14,577 bases of DNA from Sulfurimonas sp. (GCA_027063585.1 JAMORM010000241.1:1-14577); one strand, 5' to 3'. Counted from the stretch's first letter, positions 1 to 8,544 are shown. Numbers and translations are program-made. The notes: generated by a model from the letters alone, not told the origin.

Positions 1-994
1 ACGACAAGCTGCATCTCTCCCTACAATGAGCGACAGAGAAAATTTGCAAAAACATTATTATGAGATGTTGATGACACGTTCAAAAGAGGTGGCAATTTCT
101 TATGTCAGCTCAGAACAAAGCAACGGTTCACGATTTTTAAAACAGCTCGGCATCAAAGAAAACAACCTATACAATGAACTTGATTATGCAGAGATTCTTT
201 TTAAACGCATTAACAAATTGCCAATGCAAGAAAAAGAAATTGTAGAGGATTACAGTTTTAAAAATATAGAACTCTCAGCAACAAGACTCAAAACCTTCCT
301 TACATGTAAACGAAAATATTATTATAAATATATAAAACAACTAAAAAACCATGAAATTCCAAAAGATATGCCCCAAGAGTATGAGATAGGTAATGTCGTT
401 CACAGGGCATTAAAAGAGGTCTATACAAAGCAAAATCACTACACAGACGTACAAAAACTCAAAAGAAACATAGAGAAGGCACTTGATGAATTTTGTGGTG
501 AGAGTGAACTTGATAAGTACCTTGTTGCAATGCAGAAAAAACGTTTGCAGCCTTTTGCAGAGGCTGAGATAAAAAGATTTAAAGAGGGCTGGAGAGTAGT
601 TTCAACGGAAGAGTACAAGAAAATACCTTTTGCAGGACTGACAATAGCAGGTCAAATTGACAGAATAGATAAAAAAGAGAATCTTATAGAAGTGCTTGAT
701 TATAAAACAGGCTCCTATGCGCTTTACAACAAAAACAATTTCACGGATGCAACAGATTTTCAGCTTGAATTTTATTATCTTTTAGCCGGAGGTCTGGGCA
801 ATGTGCAGAGCTGCGGTTTTTATGATTTAAAAGAGTCGTGCATAGTGCCTGAGTGCTTTTTAGAGGAAAAACTGGAAATTCTCAAGTCGCATATAAAAGA
901 TTTATTGAACATAGAGTCGGTAAATTTTGAAAAATGTGAAGAGTTAAAACCTTGTCAGTTTTGTGAATATGCCATTATATGTGGGAGAGACTGA
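1..994 (+). CDS. addB: AddB-type nuclease subunit, C-terminal part (5' end outside window)
   Basis: This is the C-terminal end of the AddB subunit of the AddAB helicase-nuclease, which resects double-strand breaks for RecA loading. The frame is open from base 2, before the Met at 26, so the gene starts upstream and the Met is internal. Counting from that Met, a PD-(D/E)XK nuclease domain shows His126 in GNVVHRAL, GQIDRID with Asp212, and LDYKTG with Asp225 and Lys227. Four cysteines fit the AddB iron-sulfur pattern: Cys94 in FLTCKRKYYY and a C-terminal C-X2-C-X5-C at 310, 313 and 319. The stop overlaps the addA start as TGATG, which implies translational coupling. The N-terminal helicase-like region cannot be seen. 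A RecB-family exonuclease of another name is the main alternative; the cysteine signature and the partner gene favour AddB. Confidence 0.9.
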   Translation, partial: RQAASLPTMSDRENLQKHYYEMLMTRSKEVAISYVSSEQSNGSRFLKQLGIKENNLYNELDYAEILFKRINKLPMQEKEIVEDYSFKNIELSATRLKTFLTCKRKYYYKYIKQLKNHEIPKDMPQEYEIGNVVHRALKEVYTKQNHYTDVQKLKRNIEKALDEFCGESELDKYLVAMQKKRLQPFAEAEIKRFKEGWRVVSTEEYKKIPFAGLTIAGQIDRIDKKENLIEVLDYKTGSYALYNKNNFTDATDFQLEFYYLLAGGLGNVQSCGFYDLKESCIVPECFLEEKLEILKSHIKDLLNIESVNFEKCEELKPCQFCEYAIICGRD

Positions 995-3711
995 TGCCTT
1001 TTATAGATAATTTGGCTTATGAAGCGAGTGCGGGCAGCGGAAAGACATTTATGCTTGTGGTGCGTTATCTCTCACTGCTTTTTAAAGGAGCCGAACCTTC
1101 GAAGGTATTGGCACTCACTTTTACAAATAAAGCTGCTTCTGAAATGAGTGAGCGTATCGTTGAAACATTAGAAAATTTGAACTCTCGCACAGAACTTGTT
1201 GAAATAGCCAAAGAGTGCGGTATGAATGAAGATGCAATTTTGGCACAACGCTCTAAAATTCTAACCGAATTTTTAAATGCGCATACGAAAATTATGACGA
1301 TTGACAGTTTTTTTACTCAAATACTCAGAAAGTTTTCTTTGTATGCCTCTTTGATGCCGGACTTTACAACTGCAAATGCTCAGCATGAAGTGAAACTAAT
1401 GTCACGATTTTTAAAAGAGGTGAGTGTTGCCAATAAACGCCCGACGCTGATAAATCTCTCTTTGGAATCGAGTAAAAGAGTCAGTGATATATTTGCCCTG
1501 CTTGATGATTTTTATCTCAAAAAAGAGGAGCTTGCACACTTAAAATTTAACAAAAGTTCAAGCAAAGAATTTGAAGAGGAAGCTATGCAGGCGTTACATG
1601 TAATGCAAGGTATCATAGCAAACTGCAAAGGAGCCTCTGCTACACTGAAAAAAGCCGTTATTGTAGAGAGTTTTGAAGATCTTAAAGCTAAGACATGGGT
1701 CTATAAAGAGAGCTTGAACTACTGGGTATTTAAAAAGTGTTTTACGCCCGAGATGGACACGCAGTTGCAAATCATTCAAAGTGCAGTAAAAGCACATGCA
1801 AAGGCGAAGGAGCAGAACTTTTTTTACGCTTTGCATGAACTTGTAGATATTTATAAAAAGGCAAAAAAAGCACTTTATATCGATGAGAGCGAACTCAGTT
1901 TTTCTGATGTGACACTGCTGGTGTATGAGATATTAAATCGTCTTGATGAGAGTGAATTTTTATATTTTCGTCTGGACGCAACTATAGAACATATGTTGCT
2001 TGATGAGTTTCAAGATACAAGCGTACTGCAGTATAAGATTTTAAAACCGCTGATTCAGGAAATAACCTCAGGTGAGGGTGTCTGCAGTGGGGGAAGTTTT
2101 TTCTTTGTGGGGGATGTCAAACAGTCCATTTATCGTTTTCGCGGCGGTGTTTCGGCACTTTTTGGCGAGGTTGTAAAAGAGAACCGTACTGAGGTGAAAA
2201 AACTCTTGACGAACTATCGTTCACAAAAAGAGGTAATAGAATTTGTCAACAGTGTCTTTGTCAATAAAATGAAAAACTACACTCCTCAACTTGTTCGAGC
2301 TGAAGCACAGGGCGGATACGTAGAAGTAATTGCAAATGATGAGCTTTTAGAAGAACTTGTTACACAGGTACAACGTTTGATTGGACTAGGTGCAGATGTA
2401 AATGACATTGCCATTTTATGTGCAACAAACAGCGATGGACAGGCTATAAAAAATACACTTGAGACGCAAAATATAGAGGTGGTCACTGAGACGACCACGA
2501 AGCTGATTAATCAAAGAAGTGTCAAGGCTGTTTTGGAGTATTTGAAATATCTCTATTTCAGAGAAGATATTTATAAATATAACTTTTTTGCTTTGATTGA
2601 ACAAGATGTCAGATCCATTCGATATGTGGATTTTAATGGTATGAAACTTGTTGATATTGTCAAAAAATGTATAGACGAATACAATCTTTTTCATGATGAT
2701 TTTCATTTGATTCGCTTTGTAAGTGCTGTGTCTAATTACGCAGATATTGAAGCTCTTTTGTTTGAGTATGAACGACTTGATACTTCTGCGGCAGCAGCTG
2801 ACATCAGTGGAGTACGTGTGTTGACCGTGCATAAATCAAAAGGCTTGGAGTATGAGCATGTTATAGTAATGGACAGACTGAAAAAGGCACCAGTTGCAAG
2901 GGATACTATTATTTACAAATATGAGGGTATCAAACTGCAAAATCTTTATCTCAGAACAAAAAACAGAGAGCTCATTGACAATGATTATGCTTATGCTCTT
3001 GCAAAAGAGAAAGAACTTATACGAGAAGACAGCTTAAATGCTTTGTATGTTGCTTTTACCAGAGCCAGAGAAAATCTCATTATTATTCAAAAATCAAAAG
3101 ATTCTACATTTGAACTACTTGATTTACATGTAGGAAGTTTTGGAGCGTTGCACTCTACATGTAAAGCTAAAAGTGTGCCCAAGAAGCATAAAAAACTCTC
3201 TTTTGAAAACATTTATTATGGAACGCAGAGTGATTTGTTGGCACAAGAAAGTCAGGAACAAGAAGACCTTCAGGCAATAAATTTTGGAACTGCCCTACAT
3301 TATACGCTGGAAATGATGCAGGAATTTACGCAAGAAGCACTGCAAAATGCTAAAAATATGATGCTCAACAAGTATGGTTTTTTGCTTGAAGAGTCAGAGA
3401 TTAATGATATAGTGCAGAGAATAAGCAGGCTTGTTGATTCCCAAGAGTTTTTAAACTTGACTCAGGGAACCTGTTACAGGGAAAAAGCCCTGCGATATAA
3501 AAATAATCTTCGTTATCTTGATTTATTGGTTAAAAAAGATGATGGAAAATGGTGTGTGATAGACTATAAGAGTTCACTAAAATATACACAGCATCATCTT
3601 AAACAGGTCAGGTACTACATCAAAGCAGTTGAAGAAATTACTGATGAAGTGGTCGAGGGCTATATTTGCTATATTTTAGAAGATAAAAATCAACTTGTAA
3701 AGGTACAATAA
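994..3711 (+). CDS. addA: AddA/RecB-like UvrD-family helicase-nuclease
   Basis: This is the ATP-driven helicase subunit of AddAB, with its own nuclease domain. I start it at ATG 994, which overlaps the addB stop and has GGGAG six bases upstream; an in-frame ATG at 979 lies inside addB and lacks a good ribosome binding site. Counting from 994 (905 aa), the superfamily-1 motifs are in order: Walker A ASAGSGKT 11-18, TFTNKAA near 42-48, LLDEFQDTS with Asp337-Glu338, GDVKQSIYRFRG from 373, NYRS 407-410, TVHKSKGLE 611-619 and YVAFTRAREN 685-694. The C-terminal nuclease has His769, Asp843 in YLDLLV, and VIDYKSS with Asp857 and Lys859. No key residue is missing. It is short for an AddA, as is usual in Campylobacterota. 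It is followed after 2 nt by a small exported protein gene. Confidence 0.93.
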   Translation: MPFIDNLAYEASAGSGKTFMLVVRYLSLLFKGAEPSKVLALTFTNKAASEMSERIVETLENLNSRTELVEIAKECGMNEDAILAQRSKILTEFLNAHTKIMTIDSFFTQILRKFSLYASLMPDFTTANAQHEVKLMSRFLKEVSVANKRPTLINLSLESSKRVSDIFALLDDFYLKKEELAHLKFNKSSSKEFEEEAMQALHVMQGIIANCKGASATLKKAVIVESFEDLKAKTWVYKESLNYWVFKKCFTPEMDTQLQIIQSAVKAHAKAKEQNFFYALHELVDIYKKAKKALYIDESELSFSDVTLLVYEILNRLDESEFLYFRLDATIEHMLLDEFQDTSVLQYKILKPLIQEITSGEGVCSGGSFFFVGDVKQSIYRFRGGVSALFGEVVKENRTEVKKLLTNYRSQKEVIEFVNSVFVNKMKNYTPQLVRAEAQGGYVEVIANDELLEELVTQVQRLIGLGADVNDIAILCATNSDGQAIKNTLETQNIEVVTETTTKLINQRSVKAVLEYLKYLYFREDIYKYNFFALIEQDVRSIRYVDFNGMKLVDIVKKCIDEYNLFHDDFHLIRFVSAVSNYADIEALLFEYERLDTSAAAADISGVRVLTVHKSKGLEYEHVIVMDRLKKAPVARDTIIYKYEGIKLQNLYLRTKNRELIDNDYAYALAKEKELIREDSLNALYVAFTRARENLIIIQKSKDSTFELLDLHVGSFGALHSTCKAKSVPKKHKKLSFENIYYGTQSDLLAQESQEQEDLQAINFGTALHYTLEMMQEFTQEALQNAKNMMLNKYGFLLEESEINDIVQRISRLVDSQEFLNLTQGTCYREKALRYKNNLRYLDLLVKKDDGKWCVIDYKSSLKYTQHHLKQVRYYIKAVEEITDEVVEGYICYILEDKNQLVKVQ

Positions 3712-3713
3712 AA

Positions 3714-4127
3714 ATGAAAACTTTTGTAATTTTATTACTTATTATGGTTTCTTCATCATTTGGTGGGGATTGGGTTAAAAAACCTCAAAGCGTTATAGAC
3801 GCAAAACATCACCTGCAGTGGGAAGATACTGCATCCATGCAGGAGTTTAATGATATATGGAGATTGGCAAAAGCACGTTGTGAAGGCTTGGTTATTGGTG
3901 GTTATGATGACTGGCGGCTTCCAACGAAAAAAGAGCTGGTGCATCTTACAAAATCAAAAGAAGGTAAAACAAAATTTTCTTATTTGCAAGAGGAAGTATT
4001 TTGGACTTCAGAGGAAGATAAAAATGATGATATCAATGTTATGATTGTCTTTAGCGGGAACGGATTTGTCTCATCAAGCGATAAATGTGACAGTGCCTAC
4101 GCTATGTGTGTAAGAGATGATAATTAG
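3714..4127 (+). CDS. small exported DUF1566 / Lcl-type domain protein
   Basis: This encodes a 137-residue protein with a hydrophobic N-terminal signal sequence (about residues 3-17, likely cut near SSSFG-GD), so it probably acts in the periplasm. GGYDDWRLPTKKEL at residues 62-75 is the hallmark of DUF1566 (Lcl C-terminal-like) domains; VFWTSEE near 95-101 and a closing MCVRDD fit the same fold. Cysteines 56, 125 and 132 could form a disulfide. Its biochemical role is unknown. It starts 2 nt after the addA stop with only a weak ribosome binding site, so it is probably translated by read-through from addAB, although DNA repair gives no obvious reason for an exported partner. Its stop overlaps the stop of the opposing EAL gene. 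Confidence 0.8.
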   Translation: MKTFVILLLIMVSSSFGGDWVKKPQSVIDAKHHLQWEDTASMQEFNDIWRLAKARCEGLVIGGYDDWRLPTKKELVHLTKSKEGKTKFSYLQEEVFWTSEEDKNDDINVMIVFSGNGFVSSSDKCDSAYAMCVRDDN

Positions 4128-5788
4128 TCAAGGAGTCTAGGCTTAGGTTCTGCTATTTCATAGCCTTGTACAAAATCAACGCCCATTTCTTTCACATAAT
4201 CATAAACCTCTTTTGAGCAGACAAACTCGGCAACAACAGGTATCTCTTTTTGATGCGCATAGTCAAGAATTGTCTTTGCAGTGATTTGTGAGTTTCTGTC
4301 TTGGACAATATTTTTGATAAACTGCCCATCTATTTTTATAAAATTTATAGGCAGGTTGTTAAGCTGTGCAAAGTTGGAACAGTCTGCTCCAAAATCATCA
4401 ATGGCAAGTTTGAAGCCATCTTCATGCAAAACATTGAGAACATCTTGTATATTTCTATTTTTTGCAATGCTGTTATTTTCCAAAATTTCAAATACTATTC
4501 GATTTGGCGCAACGTTGCATTGTTTCATAATTTTATGAATAGTTTGAACAAATTTAGGATGCTTCAAGTCGTATTCACTTATATTTACACTAAAAATGTA
4601 AGAAGTGGTTTGTGCTTTTTTGCAGGCTTCGTTTAACATTATTTTAAATATTTCAAACATCTGTCCACTGTACAGAGCAGCATCTAAAAAATGAAAAGGA
4701 GAGTAGATTTTATTATCATATTCTAAACGTACAAGTGTTTCATACTTTTCTATTTTTCCGGTTTTAAGATTTTGTATCGGCTGAAAGTATGCAAGTATTT
4801 TGTTGTGTCTAATAGCCTCACGAATGCGACCTGTCCATATAGAATTTGAGTAAACCGTTCGAACTATTTGTAAATCATCGCTATACTTTCGGGCGCTGTT
4901 TTTCCCGTAAAGCCTTGCTTCTTTGAGTGCAAATTCCGCTTTTTGGATGATATTACCCTGTTCGTCCAAAACAGCTCCAAGTGTGGCAGTCAGATGAATC
5001 TTGATTCCTTTAACATCAAATTCATGTTTGTATATATCTTCTTTAATAATTGATATACTCTGTTCTTGCGTATAATATGTGTCTGATTGCAGGCAATATA
5101 AAGCAAATTTATCTGCTTCAAGGTGAAACACCTCTGCATATTTGGAATATTTTTCAACGAGAAATTTGGCAAATGAGCGTAAAACTTCATTACCAAACTC
5201 AAAACCATTATGGTTGTTTATAAGACTAAAATCATCAATATTGATAAGTATCAGTGATTTGTCTCCAATTGTGTCAAGGTTTTCATTGAGTTTCATCCGA
5301 TTTGGCAGATGGGTAACCTCATTGGTCGTCATTTTTTTATATATTTCGTCTCGTTTGGATTTGATCTCTTTATACTGTTCATACTGTTTCAAGGCGTTTC
5401 TGATAATAAGATAAAATTTACCACTTACTATCTCTTCTTTTTCTTTGTAGCTGTTAATATCGTAATGGTCAAAAATTTTATCTGTAGGGATTGGAGTATT
5501 TCCACTGTCTATCATGACAATTCTTATGTTAGTATTGTAAAGTACATGTCTAATATACTCAACCAGTTTTAACCCGGCATCGGGAGTCTCCATTGATATG
5601 TCAATAAAAGCAATTGCAGCATCGGCATTGTTTTTTAAGAGTTCTTTAGCCTCTTGGGCATTGTGTGCATGGAGAATTTTCACGGGTTTGTTTTGAATAA
5701 AGATATTTTGAAGTTCTTTTTCAATGACATTATGCACAGTAATATCATCATCAACCACTAAAATTTCCCAATATTTTTCAGACATCAT
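4124..5788 (-). CDS. response regulator with degenerate GGDEF and intact EAL domain (putative c-di-GMP phosphodiesterase)
   Basis: This is a cytoplasmic signalling protein of 554 residues. I start it at the first of two tandem ATGs (5788) because AGGA lies six bases upstream; an upstream ATG at 5824 would add 12 unrelated residues and lies over the likely promoter. The receiver domain (about 6-135) has Asp13-15, phosphoacceptor Asp63 in FIDISME and Lys115, and resembles the receivers paired with DUF3369. The GGDEF domain (about 159-300) is decayed: the signature reads EADKF (224-228), the metal-site DID reads NID, and ND reads NN. The EAL domain keeps its catalytic set: Glu350 in ETL, Asn402, Glu434, Asp464-Asp465 in DDFG, Lys485, Glu521 and Gln541. 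I infer phosphorelay-controlled c-di-GMP hydrolysis with a non-catalytic GGDEF. No histidine kinase is nearby. Confidence 0.9.
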   Translation of the reverse strand: MMSEKYWEILVVDDDITVHNVIEKELQNIFIQNKPVKILHAHNAQEAKELLKNNADAAIAFIDISMETPDAGLKLVEYIRHVLYNTNIRIVMIDSGNTPIPTDKIFDHYDINSYKEKEEIVSGKFYLIIRNALKQYEQYKEIKSKRDEIYKKMTTNEVTHLPNRMKLNENLDTIGDKSLILINIDDFSLINNHNGFEFGNEVLRSFAKFLVEKYSKYAEVFHLEADKFALYCLQSDTYYTQEQSISIIKEDIYKHEFDVKGIKIHLTATLGAVLDEQGNIIQKAEFALKEARLYGKNSARKYSDDLQIVRTVYSNSIWTGRIREAIRHNKILAYFQPIQNLKTGKIEKYETLVRLEYDNKIYSPFHFLDAALYSGQMFEIFKIMLNEACKKAQTTSYIFSVNISEYDLKHPKFVQTIHKIMKQCNVAPNRIVFEILENNSIAKNRNIQDVLNVLHEDGFKLAIDDFGADCSNFAQLNNLPINFIKIDGQFIKNIVQDRNSQITAKTILDYAHQKEIPVVAEFVCSKEVYDYVKEMGVDFVQGYEIAEPKPRLLD

Positions 5789-5796
5789 TACATTTC

Positions 5797-5820
5797 CTAT
5801 AACTATATTTAATAGTATAG
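5797..5820 (-). promoter_or_regulatory. possible -10 box and dyad upstream of the EAL gene
   Basis: On the minus strand a TATACT hexamer (5819-5814) lies about 25 bases before ATG 5788, which would give a leader of about 19 nt carrying the AGGA ribosome binding site. The same segment is a dyad with arms CTATAACTAT and ATAGTATAG, broken by one bulged base. I see no convincing -35. The 87-bp gap after modC has no hairpin plus T-run, so some read-through from the mod operon is possible as well. Confidence 0.35.
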
Positions 5821-5875
5821 CCATTGTTTTATTAATTCTATTTTAAATAAAAAAATGGGTGGGGTTGATTTTCAT

Positions 5876-6730
5876 TTATATTTGTGTAATAATAGGCGAA
5901 AAAGCTTTTGTGCTGAGAGTAATATTTGTACCGACTTGCAGATTTTTTGCTTCCTGTGAGCTTACCACAACTTCTACGAGTTGCTGTCCTATAGCTACTA
6001 TAGCTATATAAATGACATCTACTTTTTTTATATCAAGAAGTTCTCCTTCAAAAGAAAATTTTTGACTCCCCTGCGTTTTTAAAAGTATCTCTTTAGGCGA
6101 GCCGTCGTTGATGATTTTTCCGTTTTGCAAAACTATGACACGGTTTGCCAGACGGTAAATTTCGCTTGGGTCGTGGCTTACCATAACAGTGGTTGTTCCA
6201 AACTCTTTATGCAAGAGGAGCAGTTCATTTTGCAATTTTGTACGCATGGCAGGGTCAAGGGCTGAGAGCGGTTCATCAAGCAGCAGAATTTTCGGTCTTT
6301 TCATTAAAGCACGGCAGATGCTTACACGCTGTTTTTGTCCGCCACTGAGCGCGTGAGGGTAGCGTTTTTTCATGCTGCTAAGCTCTGTTATCTCTAAGAG
6401 TTGATTTGCCAGTTTTGTATCTTTTGCAACATAAAGTAGGTTCTGCTCGATTGTCATATTGTCAAAGAGGGCATAATCTTGAAAAACGAAGCCGATTTCT
6501 CTTTTTTGAGGAGGAAGTGATTTGTCTGCGTGAAGCCACTCTTTTTGTTCAACAGATATTGTACCATCTGCCTTTTCAAGTCCTGCAAGGATGCGAAGTA
6601 GTGTGGTTTTTCCACTGCCGCTCTTTCCACTTAGTGCTACAAATTCCCCTTTTTTGATTGCTGCTTGAAAAACTAATTGCATTGCTCCATTTGCACCATG
6701 AAGCTCTTTTGTAATGTCTATGTTTATCAT
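5876..6730 (-). CDS. modC: molybdate ABC transporter ATP-binding protein ModC
   Basis: This is the ATPase that powers molybdate import through ModB. Over 284 residues it shows Walker A GKSGSGKT (35-42), Q-loop Gln84 in FVFQDYALF, ABC signature LSGGQ (128-132), Walker B ILLLDEP with Asp152-Glu153, and H-loop His186. A C-terminal TOBE/Mop domain (about 225-284) marks it as the oxyanion-type ModC. It is shorter than the roughly 350 residues of E. coli ModC, mainly because the regulatory tail is compact. Its ATG overlaps the modB stop by four bases (ATGA), with AGAAGG eight bases upstream. It is the last gene of the mod operon. Sulfate or tungstate ABC ATPases are the nearest alternatives; ModE and ModA nearby favour molybdate. 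Confidence 0.93.
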   Translation of the reverse strand: MINIDITKELHGANGAMQLVFQAAIKKGEFVALSGKSGSGKTTLLRILAGLEKADGTISVEQKEWLHADKSLPPQKREIGFVFQDYALFDNMTIEQNLLYVAKDTKLANQLLEITELSSMKKRYPHALSGGQKQRVSICRALMKRPKILLLDEPLSALDPAMRTKLQNELLLLHKEFGTTTVMVSHDPSEIYRLANRVIVLQNGKIINDGSPKEILLKTQGSQKFSFEGELLDIKKVDVIYIAIVAIGQQLVEVVVSSQEAKNLQVGTNITLSTKAFSPIITQI

Positions 6731-7398
6731 AATCCGAACCTTCTTGTTTGGTGTGCATTAAAGATATAAACACTCAGAAGTACGACAAAAGAGATGCCAA
6801 CCATAACAGCACTGTAAATATGTGCTGAGGTGTAGTCCATTGTCTCAACCATCTCATAGATGGCAACTGAAGCGACTTTGGTTTCTCCGGGAATACTGCC
6901 TCCGACCATTAAAACAACACCAAATTCCCCGACAGTATGTGCAAAAGTTATAATGATAGCCGTCATAACAGCGGGCTTCATATTTGGCAAAGCGACCTGA
7001 AAGATAGTCTGAATTTTGCTCTTTCCTGCGATGTAGCTTGCTGCTAACATATTTTGATTGATAGATTCAAAACCATTTTGTAGCGGTTGTACCATAAAAG
7101 GCAGAGAGTAAAAACAGGAAGCGACAACAAGCCCTGTAAAAGAGAAGACAAGTTTTATACCAAAAGTATCTTCAAAAAAAGCTCCGATGGGGGAGTTATA
7201 AGAGAGCGCCCAAAGAATATAAAAACCTAAAACAGAGGGTGGAAGGACTATTGGCAGGGCTGTAACGGCTTCTAAAAACGGCTTTGCGCGTGATTTGCTC
7301 TGTGAGAGATACCAGGCAAGCGGGAGCGCAATACAAAAGAGGATAAAAGCTGTCAATGCTGCAAGTTTAAATGAGATAATAAAGGGTTCAAAATCCAT
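6727..7398 (-). CDS. modB: molybdate ABC transporter permease ModB
   Basis: This is the inner-membrane channel subunit of the molybdate importer, 223 residues with about five or six hydrophobic segments, the first near residues 8-30. The family stretch TALPIVLPPSVLGFY is at 46-60. The EAA loop that docks on ModC covers about 119-140 (AASYIAGKS through ALPNMKP), followed by HTVGEFGVVLMVGG at 154-167 and SIPGET. The start ATG shares one base with the upstream TOBE gene stop (TAATG), and AGGA lies seven bases before it. Downstream it overlaps modC by four bases. Together these imply one polycistronic message with coupled translation. Confidence 0.94.
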   Translation of the reverse strand: MDFEPFIISFKLAALTAFILFCIALPLAWYLSQSKSRAKPFLEAVTALPIVLPPSVLGFYILWALSYNSPIGAFFEDTFGIKLVFSFTGLVVASCFYSLPFMVQPLQNGFESINQNMLAASYIAGKSKIQTIFQVALPNMKPAVMTAIIITFAHTVGEFGVVLMVGGSIPGETKVASVAIYEMVETMDYTSAHIYSAVMVGISFVVLLSVYIFNAHQTRRFGL

Positions 7399-7793
7399 TA
7401 CAAAATCCTTTCTATAGAGAGATCAGTTGACTTGATAAGTGCTGTGACCTTGTCGTTGATTTGCAGTTTGAGTCTTTTTGCAGAATCACTTGTAATTATT
7501 GATTCGAACATAACTCCGTTAAAGTGAAGTTGCAAACAACAGAGCAGTTGTCCCATCTCTATTGCGCGAATAGTTGCGTGAATCTGGTTGGAGTAACTCA
7601 GTTCTCCTGTAATATTTTTTGCAATGGCAATGGCGGTAGGTTTACATGTCAGTAAAACTTTTGCATCTTTTTTGAGTTTGTCATTGAGGTCGAGACTCAT
7701 CATTTTAAGAGTGGTATCAGCAGAGGTAAAAGTGATAATATTAAGGTTTTCTACACTCTGGATATTTATGACTTTAGCATGAAAACTGTTCAT
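7398..7793 (-). CDS. free-standing di-TOBE/Mop (molbindin-like) protein
   Basis: This encodes 131 residues with no signal peptide or membrane segment. The sequence divides into two TOBE/Mop-like halves, about 1-62 (MNSFHAKVINIQ through PTAIAIAKN) and about 66-131 (SYSNQIHATIRAIE through ALIKSTDLSIERIL). The second half keeps an echo of the molybdate-binding S-x-N-Q motif seen in ModE as TSARNQ; the first is more diverged. Such proteins bind and store molybdate or tungstate in the cytoplasm; here it sits between modA and modB, so a role in buffering freshly imported oxyanion or modulating ModC is likely. Its ATG overlaps the modA stop (ATGA) and its ribosome binding site is weak, so it probably depends on coupling. 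Binding was not tested and the motif is degenerate. Confidence 0.82.
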   Translation of the reverse strand: MNSFHAKVINIQSVENLNIITFTSADTTLKMMSLDLNDKLKKDAKVLLTCKPTAIAIAKNITGELSYSNQIHATIRAIEMGQLLCCLQLHFNGVMFESIITSDSAKRLKLQINDKVTALIKSTDLSIERIL

Positions 7794-8536
7794 TTTACAA
7801 GATACCCATATTTTACAAAAATTTCTTTTGCATTTTTACTGAGTATGAAATCATAAAATGCTTTGGCTTCTTTGTTTTTATCTGCATGTTTTAAAATAAT
7901 GATGCCTTGATCGATTGGTGTGTAGAGTTTTGGATCTACCTCTATCCAGTTGAGACCTCTTTTAAATCTTTGCATTTTTGTAGAGTAGAGAGATGATTTT
8001 GCAATAAAACCTAAATCTGTTGCCGTTACACTGTAAGCTACCGCTTGTGAAATTGACTCTGCAAAGACAATTTTATTTTTGACTTTTTCATAAAGTTTTG
8101 CATTTTTCAGTGCTTTAATGCTTGCTGCTCCATAAGGCGCAGTATTTGGATTGGCTATGGCTATGCGTCTTATTTTTGCATCAGTTACAATGTTAATGCC
8201 CTGCGTAAAATCTCTCTTGCGTGCGCTGAATATAGCAAGTGAACCTTGTGCGTAGATAAGGGGTTTTGTGACTCCAAGACCATTGTTGTAAATTGCCTCA
8301 GGGTATTTCATATTTGCAGACATTAAAATATCATAAGGTGCACCGTTGTTTATTTGTGCAGCCAGTTTTCCGCTTCCCCCGAGAGTTATCTTTACTTTTG
8401 TTTGAGGATTTTTTTTGTTAAACTCGCTCACAAGTTCATTAATGGCATAGCTTACATTTGCCGCAACGGCAACATTTATACTTTTCGCATAAAGAGAAAA
8501 GCTTATAAGAAGAAGTGCTGTTATAATTTTTATCAT
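7790..8536 (-). CDS. modA: molybdate-binding periplasmic protein ModA
   Basis: This is the periplasmic receptor that captures molybdate and delivers it to ModBC. Of its 248 residues, about the first 17 (MIKIITALLLISFSLYA) form a signal peptide. The mature protein begins INVAVAANVS, and family-typical segments follow: TLGGSGKLAAQI, PYDILMSAN, NPNTAPYGAAS, and SISQAVAYSVTATDLGF. These correspond to the loops that hydrogen-bond the oxyanion in known ModA structures. The ribosome binding site AGGA overlaps the porin's TAG stop, with six bases to ATG 8536, so modA is translated from the porin message. Tungstate is also likely to bind, as in other ModA proteins. Confidence 0.95.
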   Translation of the reverse strand: MIKIITALLLISFSLYAKSINVAVAANVSYAINELVSEFNKKNPQTKVKITLGGSGKLAAQINNGAPYDILMSANMKYPEAIYNNGLGVTKPLIYAQGSLAIFSARKRDFTQGINIVTDAKIRRIAIANPNTAPYGAASIKALKNAKLYEKVKNKIVFAESISQAVAYSVTATDLGFIAKSSLYSTKMQRFKRGLNWIEVDPKLYTPIDQGIIILKHADKNKEAKAFYDFILSKNAKEIFVKYGYLVK

Positions 8537-8544
8537 TTTTTTTC

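Noticed and set aside
979..993. Upstream in-frame ATG for addA
   Set aside because: It lies inside addB, lacks a good ribosome binding site and adds five residues that are not part of the conserved start; ATG 994 has GGGAG at proper spacing and a TGATG overlap.
2286..2832. Antisense open frames within addA
   Set aside because: They lie opposite well-conserved helicase motifs, have no ribosome binding sites and show low-complexity composition.
4281..5572. Plus-strand open frames opposite the EAL gene
   Set aside because: They are shadows of a gene whose conserved residues are all on the minus strand.
5789..5824. N-terminal extension of the EAL protein from ATG 5824
   Set aside because: The 12 extra residues are encoded by the AT-rich stretch holding a TATACT box and the AGGA ribosome binding site, so they are more likely promoter and leader.
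5840..5875. Terminator after modC
   Set aside because: On the minus strand there is a C-rich stretch followed by seven T residues, but no inverted repeat that could form a stem.
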